Shown: piece after piece, positions 6,921 to 12,069 of the stretch
How positions within the stretch are numbered: the first letter of the stretch is position 1
Layout: the number at the start of each line of letters is the position of its first letter
From: Oxalobacter formigenes
GTDB lineage: Bacteria > Pseudomonadota > Gammaproteobacteria > Burkholderiales > Burkholderiaceae_D
Direction of reading: 5' to 3'
Assembly: GCA_019424645.1 (NCBI GenBank)
Contig: JAHYZB010000080.1
Span: 1 to 12,069 of the forward strand
Length of the DNA stretch: 12,069 nucleotides
Program-made: the position numbers and the translations under genes
The notes under the pieces: generated by a model
What the model was told of the DNA's origin: nothing
Databases searched by the model: none
What the model saw: only the letters and a program-made list of their open reading frames with translations

Positions 6921-7011
6921 TTGTTAAAAACAGCTGTATTTTGAAGGGATTTTGATCGTCTTACGGCTATAAACATGAAAAACCGGCAAAAAATGGCCGG
7001 TTTTTCATGTT
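6921..7011 (+). ncRNA. Possible small RNA between the autotransporter and carrier genes
   Basis: After the autotransporter terminator, an extended -10 element (TG at 6906-6907, TAGTAT at 6909-6914) would start transcription near 6921. A second terminator hairpin ends at 7011, giving a transcript of about 90 bases with no convincing ORF. An 8-bp inverted repeat, GCTGTTTT (6915-6922) with AAAACAGC (6927-6934), lies across the presumed start. The -35 region is poor, so this is speculative. The remainder of the 387-base gap 6659-7045 shows nothing else. Confidence 0.25.
6972..7011. terminator. Bidirectional terminator
   Basis: A 16-bp stem (6972-6987 with 6996-7011) has a GC core (CCGGC/GCCGG) flanked by A5 on the left and T5 on the right. 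It therefore reads as a terminator on both strands. On the minus strand it lies 34 bases past the stop of the TDT carrier gene. On the plus strand it would end any transcript starting after the autotransporter. Confidence 0.85.
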
Positions 7012-7045
7012 ACAGAAGACTTGTTTTGGTCAATCTGGCTTCAGA

Positions 7046-8023
7046 TTACTTTGCGACGCTGTGGCTGACGTTCATCCAGCGCGGGAGCAGCCAGGTTTGA
7101 ATGAAACGCAGACTGACATATCCGATCACGACAGTGGCGATAACGGCTTCGGCCACGGCCATCATACGCAACTGGTTGACGGCCTGTATGGCTTCAGGGT
7201 ACTGGCTGATCAGATTTGCCATTTTGTACAGGGCAGTTGCGCCAATAGCCATCGGGAAAGTGAATGCAGCATAACCCGGAGAAAAGGGCAGGCGCATCAG
7301 GCGGAAAAGGGCAAAATAGATCACCAGCGTCATCAGCAGGGCGACGCCGAGCAATACCGCGCATAACAGCAGGGAAGGGTCTTTCACGACGGTCAGGTAA
7401 CCGGCCAGAGACAGACTGGCAGGAGCGGCCATGATGGCAATCGTCGGTTTTGCACCATCCGGCACTTCACTACGAAATATCAGACGATAAATCATCATCG
7501 GCAGCATGACAAGGTAACTGAGCATACCGATAGCCAGCAAGATGAGTGACAGAGTGGTCATGCTTTCATTCGGACAGCATACGGCAGCCACGATAATGCC
7601 TACCGGAGGTACGAACCAGCTTGGCACCATGTCGTGCATTTTAAAGTCCTTTGCGCGATGATATATGAAGAGCGCCAGCGCGATCAGATGGGCAACAACC
7701 GCGCCCAGCCACAATGCTTCACCAGCTGCCGGCATGATATTGCCGAGCGCTTTGGAAATGACCATTGCCGTCATCGCAAATGTCGGAACAATGCTGCCGA
7801 GAACGGGATGTTTGATATCCTGATGCAGCGTATCAGGGTGGAACATAAAACGAATGGACAGTGCAATCAGCAGGACAGCGGCAATTAGCGCACCTGTATT
7901 TTGCCCGGCACCATGCAATGGAAAGACATTTTCAAGACACCAGCCGATGCTGGCGATGCCCAGTGCCAGACCGGCAACCGGTGTCGGCAATCCCCGAACT
8001 TTTTGATGTAATTGTTTAAACAC
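7046..8023 (-). CDS. TDT/SLAC1-family transporter (tellurite-resistance/C4-dicarboxylate type)
   Basis: Predicted inner-membrane channel or carrier for anions or dicarboxylic acids; the TDT family includes TehA, Mae1 and SLAC1. With the chosen start it has 325 residues and about ten hydrophobic helices. The N-terminal LPTPVAGLALGIASIGW is the family's first helix, and further helices include GSIVPTFAMTAMVISKAL and VALLMTLVIYFALF. The frame is open to an ATG at 8083. The GTG at 8023 is preferred because GGGG lies 7 bases upstream, the protein then begins just before the conserved helix, and the likely -10 (TATAGT, 8068-8063) lies downstream of the ATG. The substrate is not predictable. It is divergent from a LysR regulator, which probably controls it, and ends at a bidirectional terminator. 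Confidence 0.88.
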   Translation of the reverse strand: MFKQLHQKVRGLPTPVAGLALGIASIGWCLENVFPLHGAGQNTGALIAAVLLIALSIRFMFHPDTLHQDIKHPVLGSIVPTFAMTAMVISKALGNIMPAAGEALWLGAVVAHLIALALFIYHRAKDFKMHDMVPSWFVPPVGIIVAAVCCPNESMTTLSLILLAIGMLSYLVMLPMMIYRLIFRSEVPDGAKPTIAIMAAPASLSLAGYLTVVKDPSLLLCAVLLGVALLMTLVIYFALFRLMRLPFSPGYAAFTFPMAIGATALYKMANLISQYPEAIQAVNQLRMMAVAEAVIATVVIGYVSLRFIQTWLLPRWMNVSHSVAK

Positions 8024-8062
8024 GTCAGAACCCCGATTGATTTCATGTTTTTGATGGATGAA

Positions 8063-8129
8063 ACTATACGGGCGGGTTATCATTTAGAAAATCGAATTAT
8101 TTTTAACATTTGGTTTAGAAAAACTAAAC
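8063..8129 (-). promoter_or_regulatory. LysR-type control region of the TDT gene
   Basis: The dyad GTTTAG (8113-8118) N5 CTAAAC (8124-8129) contains the LysR T-N11-A signature (T8115, A8127). A second copy of its half-site, TTTAGAAAA, starts at 8083, 31 bases from the copy at 8114 (about three helical turns). On the minus strand, TATAGT (8068-8063) is a good -10, with a weak -35 (TTTTCT) 17 bases away. This predicts a start near 8056 and places the dyad centre near -65, the usual LysR recognition-site position. The dyad also ends one base before the lysR start codon, which allows autoregulation. Confidence 0.6.
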
Positions 8130-8130
8130 G

Positions 8131-9027
8131 ATGAATATCACCTTCCGGCAATTGTCCGTTTTTGTATCGATTACCCGTCATGGTAGCATGACACTGGCGG
8201 CGGATGCCCTGTTCATGACCAAGGGAGCGGTGTCGCAAACTCTGGCCGAACTGGAAAACCAGCTTGGCGTTCGACTGTTCGACAGACAGCATGCCCGGCT
8301 TTTTATCAATCATGAAGGCCGAAAACTCCTGCCTGTTGCCGATGAGTTGATGGCGAGGGTGCAGGGTGTCGAACGCCTGTTCGGGGAAGGAAGTGAAGAT
8401 ACCCTGCTCAGACTCGGCTGTACCCGTACGATTGGCAGTTATTTTCTGCCCGACATGTTTGCAAAATTCGAATGTGAAAACGGCTGGCTACCCCGGTCGG
8501 TCATTGCCAATACTCAGGAAATATGCGCCATGCTGAACCGTTTTGAAGTCGATGTTGCCTTGCTGGAAGGCCAGCCGACGGATTCCGGTCTGGTCAGTGA
8601 AACATGGATCGAAGATGAAATGATCGTTGTAGCCGGAAAAAATCATCCGCTGGCACAAGAAAAAAAGGTTTCCTTTGAAACGCTGGGCCGGGAACGCTGG
8701 CTCTTGCGTGAAGAAGGTTCCAGCAGCCGCGCTTTTTTCGACAACCAGCTGGCACAGTACCTCGACAATCCACAAGTCCGTCTCTCGCTTAATGCTTCCG
8801 ACACGATCCTGTCCTGTGTGTATCACAATCTGGGGATTACATTCATTTCCAGCAGTGTGCTGTCCCAGCCACTTTATGCGGAGCATTTTGTCCGGCTTCA
8901 TACCGAAGAGCGCTTTTTGCGCAAGTTCGTGCTGTGTTATCACCCTGACAAATTCATGTCACCCACTCTGGAAAAATGGAAACGCTTTTGCAGGGAATGG
9001 GAGAAAGGCATCGCCTGCCAGGCCTGA
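8131..9027 (+). CDS. LysR-family transcriptional regulator
   Basis: A DNA-binding regulator of 298 residues. The N-terminal winged helix-turn-helix (about 3-62) follows the family pattern: FRQLSVFVSITRHGSM, then AADALFMTKGAVSQTLAELE and LGVRLFDR. An effector-binding periplasmic-binding-protein-like domain fills about 90-290, with the C-terminal segment SCVYHNLGITFISSSVL typical of that domain. The effector is unknown. No Shine-Dalgarno is visible before the ATG, and a palindrome abuts it, so translation may be weak. Divergent placement from the TDT carrier, with LysR-type sites between them, makes that carrier its likely target. The EamA gene 110 bases downstream has its own ribosome-binding site and possibly its own promoter, so co-regulation with it is uncertain. 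Confidence 0.93.
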   Translation: MNITFRQLSVFVSITRHGSMTLAADALFMTKGAVSQTLAELENQLGVRLFDRQHARLFINHEGRKLLPVADELMARVQGVERLFGEGSEDTLLRLGCTRTIGSYFLPDMFAKFECENGWLPRSVIANTQEICAMLNRFEVDVALLEGQPTDSGLVSETWIEDEMIVVAGKNHPLAQEKKVSFETLGRERWLLREEGSSSRAFFDNQLAQYLDNPQVRLSLNASDTILSCVYHNLGITFISSSVLSQPLYAEHFVRLHTEERFLRKFVLCYHPDKFMSPTLEKWKRFCREWEKGIACQA

Positions 9028-9039
9028 TTTTATCGGCAA

Positions 9040-9060
9040 ACAGGCCGTCCTGTCGTTTTT
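9040..9060 (+). terminator. Weak terminator-like hairpin after the LysR gene
   Basis: ACAGG (9040-9044) pairs with CCTGT (9049-9053) around CCGT, and T5 follows at 9056-9060, 13 bases after the LysR stop. The five-base stem is short, so termination is probably partial at best. Confidence 0.35.
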
Positions 9061-9085
9061 CCAAAACAGATTTTCCCTGGCAATC

Positions 9086-9114
9086 TGGTTCTTTCTTTCC
9101 GGAAAGAGTAAAGT
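9086..9114 (+). promoter_or_regulatory. Possible promoter of the EamA gene with a palindromic spacer
   Basis: TGGTTC (9086-9091) and TAAAGT (9109-9114) are 17 bases apart and would start transcription near 9121, 17 bases before the ATG. The spacer contains a perfect 14-bp palindrome, TCTTTCCGGAAAGA (9094-9107). Both boxes are only moderate matches to consensus. Confidence 0.35.
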
Positions 9115-9137
9115 GAAAAATTATCGGGAGAAACAGG

Positions 9138-10094
9138 ATGAGCCGGCGGATTCCACTGGACGGCAAGGCGACCGTATTGATGCTGCTTTTATGTACTATC
9201 TGGGGGCTTCAGCAGATTGCCCTCAAGGCGGCTGCGCCCGATATGGCTCCCATCCTGCAAATAGGCTTGCGTTCCGCTGTCGCGGCCATACTGGTCGGAC
9301 TGTTCCTTCGTTTCAAAGGCCTTTCCCTTTTGCCGGAAAGAGGCGCTTTGCCGGCAGGGATACTGGCCGGTGCGCTTTTTTCGCTCGAATACCTGCTGGC
9401 GGGGGAGGGGCTGCGCCATACCAGTGCCGCGCACATGTCCGTCATGCTCTATACTGCCCCTGTTTTTGCTGCGCTCGGACTTCATTTGCGGCTTCCTGAA
9501 GAACGCCTGAACCCGATCCAGTGGAGCGGCATCCTCATTGCCTTTGGTGGGGTCGTCATCATGTTCTACGATCCGGCTTCGGCAGGGCCTTCCGTCAATG
9601 ACATCATCTGGGGCGACTTTCTCGGTTTGCTGGCTGCCATGTCGTGGGGAGCGACAACCGTTGTCATCCGTACCTCGAAGCTGGCAGACGTTCCTTCTGC
9701 CCAGACGGTCATGATCCAGCTGATTTGTGCCGTCGTCATTTTATTGACGGCATGTATCCTCTTCGGCAATACCTCATTCAACCCGACAGAAATACTCTGG
9801 ATCAGCCTAAGCTATCAGACTGTGATCGTCTGCTTTTTCAGTTTTCTGGTCTGGTTCTGGCTGCTTAGGGTCTATCTTGCTTCAAGGCTGGGTGTTCTTT
9901 CGTTTCTGACGCCGGTTTTCGGGGTGATATTCGGTGTGTTGATCCTGAATGAATCGATTGATGTCCGTTTCATTGCCGGAGCATTGTGTACCCTGTCGGG
10001 TATCGTTCTGGTCAGTGCATGGGATATGGTGAAAGGTTTTTTCAATAAAACCCCTAATGTCGCTATCGATCAGGGAAACGAAATAAAAAGATGA
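9138..10094 (+). CDS. EamA-domain (DMT superfamily) exporter
   Basis: Predicted inner-membrane metabolite exporter of 318 residues with ten hydrophobic helices in two EamA repeats, about residues 12-140 and 152-292. The first repeat opens with the typical TIWGLQQIALK segment and ends GILIAFGGVVIMF. The second opens WGDFLGLLAAMSWGATTVVIR and ends ALCTLSGIVLVSAW. The loop segment SFLTPVFGVIFGVLILNE is the usual second-repeat signature. Substrates of this family (amino acids, nucleosides, drugs and others) cannot be told from sequence. GGGAG about 8 bases before the ATG supports the start. It is transcribed alone, toward the bidirectional terminator shared with the convergent hydrolase. Confidence 0.92.
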   Translation: MSRRIPLDGKATVLMLLLCTIWGLQQIALKAAAPDMAPILQIGLRSAVAAILVGLFLRFKGLSLLPERGALPAGILAGALFSLEYLLAGEGLRHTSAAHMSVMLYTAPVFAALGLHLRLPEERLNPIQWSGILIAFGGVVIMFYDPASAGPSVNDIIWGDFLGLLAAMSWGATTVVIRTSKLADVPSAQTVMIQLICAVVILLTACILFGNTSFNPTEILWISLSYQTVIVCFFSFLVWFWLLRVYLASRLGVLSFLTPVFGVIFGVLILNESIDVRFIAGALCTLSGIVLVSAWDMVKGFFNKTPNVAIDQGNEIKR

Positions 10095-10140
10095 TTTGGC
10101 AAGGAGAAACATGCTTTATTATGGTTTTCCGTTTGAAAGA

Positions 10141-10166
10141 AAAAAGGCGCTTGTTAGCGCCTTTTT
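10141..10166. terminator. Bidirectional terminator between convergent genes
   Basis: AAAAAGGCGCT (10141-10151) pairs perfectly with 10156-10166 around TGTT. A5 on the left and T5 on the right make it work on both strands. It lies 47 bases after the EamA stop and 24 bases past the hydrolase stop on the other strand. Confidence 0.9.
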
Positions 10167-10189
10167 CAATCCATCTGTCCTTTGATTGT

Positions 10190-11239
10190 TTATTTCAGGT
10201 TCTGGCTGAAAAAAGACTCCAGCTTGTCGAAAGGAATGACATTGACCCGGTCGTAAAGGTCAACGTGTCCGGCTCCCTTGACGTAATAGAGTTCTTTCGG
10301 CTGCCCGGCACGTTTGTAGGCGTCTTCGGAAAATTCCTTTGAATGCGCCTGATCGCCGGTAATGAAAAGCATGGGACGTGGAGAAATCGGGTCCATGTCA
10401 TTGAACGGGTAGAAGTTCATGAACTTGACGTTGGATGTCAGGGTAGGGTGCGTCGCCAGTTCTTTTGAAGAGCCTGCAGGGATGAATTCTCCTCTCGGTG
10501 TCCGGTAGAAATCATAGAATTCGCGCGCAATCGGGTCGGAATTTTCATTGATTTCATGGACGGTTCCACCGGTGTATCGGGTCGCTTTGCCTTCGAATTC
10601 AAGCTGGCGCTGTCCGGCTGCCTCGGCAATGATCGCTTTTCTCTGTTCCAGCGTCTGTGCATGGTTGAGGCCGTTGCGGCTGGCTTGTCCCATGTCGTAC
10701 ATGCTGATCGTCGCGATGGCTTTCAGGCGTGGGTCGATCTTGGCGGCACTGATGGCAAAGCTTCCGCTGCCGCAAATGCCGATGACACCGATCCCGTTTT
10801 TGTTGACGAACGGGCGCGTACCCAGATAATCGACGGCGGCGCTGAAAGCTTCTGCGTACATATCCGGCGATACGGCATTGCGTGGCTGGCCCTCGCTTTC
10901 ACCCCAGAATGGCAGGTCAATCGACAGCGTGACAAAACCCCGTTCAGCCATTTTTGTAGCATACAGATTCGCTGCCTGTTCTTTTACGGCGCCCATGGGA
11001 TGCCCGACGATAATGGCCGGATATCTGGAATTCGTGTCCATGTTTTTTGGAATATAAAGATTTCCCGCGACTTTCATTTTGTACTGGTTTTCAAAGGTCA
11101 CTTTTTGCAGGGTGACTTTGTCGCTTTTATAAAAATTGTCGGCTCCACCGGACATGTCCTGTGCCGAGACGCTTGTGTTCATGATAAGCATTCCTCCCAA
11201 AATGGCGACCATTGCCTTGAACAGTCTGAATTTGTGCAT
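10190..11239 (-). CDS. Secreted alpha/beta hydrolase (YcjY/dienelactone-hydrolase-like)
   Basis: Predicted periplasmic hydrolase of 349 residues with a Sec signal peptide at 1-26 (K and R, hydrophobic AMVAILGGMLIM, SVSA before Q27). The alpha/beta fold shows an HPMG oxyanion segment at 80-83 and the nucleophile elbow GICGSG at 154-159, so the nucleophile is C156 rather than Ser, as in dienelactone hydrolases. The likely acid is D296 (LFITGDQ) and the base H325 (KGAGHVD). An insertion with SMYDMGQASRNGL (179-191) follows the elbow. The substrate is unknown. AAGGAAA about 8 bases before the ATG supports the start. It ends 24 bases before the bidirectional terminator and has no same-strand partner, so it is probably a single-gene unit. 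A lipoprotein is excluded by the lack of a Cys at the cleavage site. Confidence 0.88.
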   Translation of the reverse strand: MHKFRLFKAMVAILGGMLIMNTSVSAQDMSGGADNFYKSDKVTLQKVTFENQYKMKVAGNLYIPKNMDTNSRYPAIIVGHPMGAVKEQAANLYATKMAERGFVTLSIDLPFWGESEGQPRNAVSPDMYAEAFSAAVDYLGTRPFVNKNGIGVIGICGSGSFAISAAKIDPRLKAIATISMYDMGQASRNGLNHAQTLEQRKAIIAEAAGQRQLEFEGKATRYTGGTVHEINENSDPIAREFYDFYRTPRGEFIPAGSSKELATHPTLTSNVKFMNFYPFNDMDPISPRPMLFITGDQAHSKEFSEDAYKRAGQPKELYYVKGAGHVDLYDRVNVIPFDKLESFFSQNLK

Positions 11240-11678
11240 GGTGGTGTTTCCTTTGATTTTTTATGGAATAAGTTATTGTCGATTCGTTCCTGTTGATGGG
11301 TTTTCCTGACATGAGTCATTTGATATTGAAAGAAACCTGAACATTAATCTTCCGGTTTTCCTGCCATTCAAGTATAGAAAATCAGGAAATGGATTCGTAG
11401 ATACATTCTTTCCTTTTTATTGCCTGATTCTCTCGAAGAAAGTCTTTTTTCTCAAAATAAAGAAATAGAGTGCCGGAAGTGTCGTGGCAGATTTTTAGTG
11501 TAAGTGGCCGCTAAAAAATGAAAGACAAACCGATACTGAAAGGCATCACGGAAATATGCTGTTCTTATCAGTATGTTTTTTGACGACAGTCCTGATTGAC
11601 CGATTCAACGTATTCAAAAAGATGAAAGAACATGCCAATATAGGTAAATTCAGTCAGGAAACAGGAAATTTTGGGGCA
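11240..11678. other. Long gene-poor stretch between the hydrolase and YjbR genes
   Basis: This AT-rich stretch of 439 bases must hold the promoters of both flanking genes, but no clear box pair was found for either. A 7-bp inverted repeat, TTTTTAG (11492-11498) with CTAAAAA (11511-11517), lies about 165 bases before the YjbR start. The frame of the YjbR gene is open back to an ATG at 11556, but those 41 codons do not look like part of the family. Confidence 0.4.
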
Positions 11679-12035
11679 ATGGATATGCACAGACAGAAAA
11701 TCATGGATTACATATACGATGAATATGGTGCAGAGCCTGAACATCTCTGGGAGAAATTCCCTGATTGCGCCGTATTCCGTCACAAAGGCAACCGGAAATG
11801 GTTTGGCGTGATTGCAAAAGTGCCTAAAAAAACATTAGGGCTGGATGGAGACGGGAAGGTGAATATTCTCAATGTGAAATGTGCCACCGGGAATGTTTAT
11901 TTGCTGAGACAGGATAAAGGTATTCTGCCCGCATGGCACATGAACAAGGAACACTGGATTTCACTCCTTGTTGAAACATTGCCTGAAAACATGATTGTGG
12001 ATCTGGTTGACGCCAGTTTTAAATTGACAGCCTAA
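11679..12035 (+). CDS. MmcQ/YjbR family protein
   Basis: A small cytoplasmic protein of 118 residues, of the family annotated as MmcQ/YjbR or DUF419 with a CyaY-like fold; some members are described as DNA-binding, but the role is poorly known. The family pattern is clear: an N-terminal helix RQKIMDYIYDEYGAEPEHLW, then FPDCAVFRHKGNRKWF, VPKKTLGLDGDGKVNILNVKC, and the diagnostic LPAWHMNKEHWISLLV. The ATG at 11679 (or the one two codons later, 11685) is preferred over the ATG at 11556 because the family is about 115-120 residues and starts at this helix. GGGG lies only two bases before 11679, so the ribosome-binding site is not ideal. It is alone on its strand; the window ends 34 bases after its stop. 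Confidence 0.85.
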   Translation: MDMHRQKIMDYIYDEYGAEPEHLWEKFPDCAVFRHKGNRKWFGVIAKVPKKTLGLDGDGKVNILNVKCATGNVYLLRQDKGILPAWHMNKEHWISLLVETLPENMIVDLVDASFKLTA

Positions 12036-12069
12036 TAAAGAAGCAGGGAATTTATTTTTTATTAAAAAA

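Noticed and set aside
8675..9499. 274-codon plus-strand ORF across the LysR end and EamA start
   Set aside because: It overlaps two well-supported genes in another frame, and its translation has the Cys/Arg/His-rich look of an out-of-frame read.

Overview
The window looks like an accessory or strain-variable stretch of a Gram-negative proteobacterial chromosome. The evidence is a classical autotransporter with a signal peptide and a C-terminal outer-membrane barrel, a LysR-type regulator, EamA and TDT inner-membrane carriers, and a secreted hydrolase with a Sec signal. Moderate base composition and gene content would fit a betaproteobacterium of the Oxalobacteraceae type, but this is a guess. 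The first ~170 bases do not match the rest: by hand count 78 of the first 106 bases are G or C. They may be foreign DNA or an assembly join.

Layout. (1) 1-644: the 3' end of a GC-rich gene with a strong terminator, then alternating GTAAAG/CTTTAC repeats, then an epimerase-like gene that has lost its NAD(P)-binding half. (2) 645-1508: a GNAT acetyltransferase and a possible decayed fragment of a membrane protein. (3) 1509-3357, minus strand: a RibD C-terminal/DHFR-like reductase and an aldo/keto reductase, with separate signals. (4) 3358-7011: a 436-base regulatory region with a 16-bp inverted repeat laid over a sigma70-type promoter, a possible leader mini-ORF, a 954-residue autotransporter, its terminator, and a second hairpin that may end a small RNA. 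(5) 7046-9027: a TDT/SLAC1-family anion or dicarboxylate carrier divergent from a LysR regulator, with LysR-type sites correctly placed for control of the carrier. (6) 9138-10094: an EamA (DMT) exporter. (7) 10190-11239, minus strand: a periplasmic alpha/beta hydrolase with a cysteine nucleophile, convergent with the EamA gene across a bidirectional terminator. (8) 11679-12035: a MmcQ/YjbR-family small protein.

I see no single novel multi-gene system: most genes are separate transcription units. The best signals are regulatory: dyads inside recognisable promoters (autotransporter, RibD-like reductase, possibly the EamA gene), the LysR/TDT divergon, and the odd left edge. No tRNA, rRNA, CRISPR array, transposase, integrase or replication origin was recognised.
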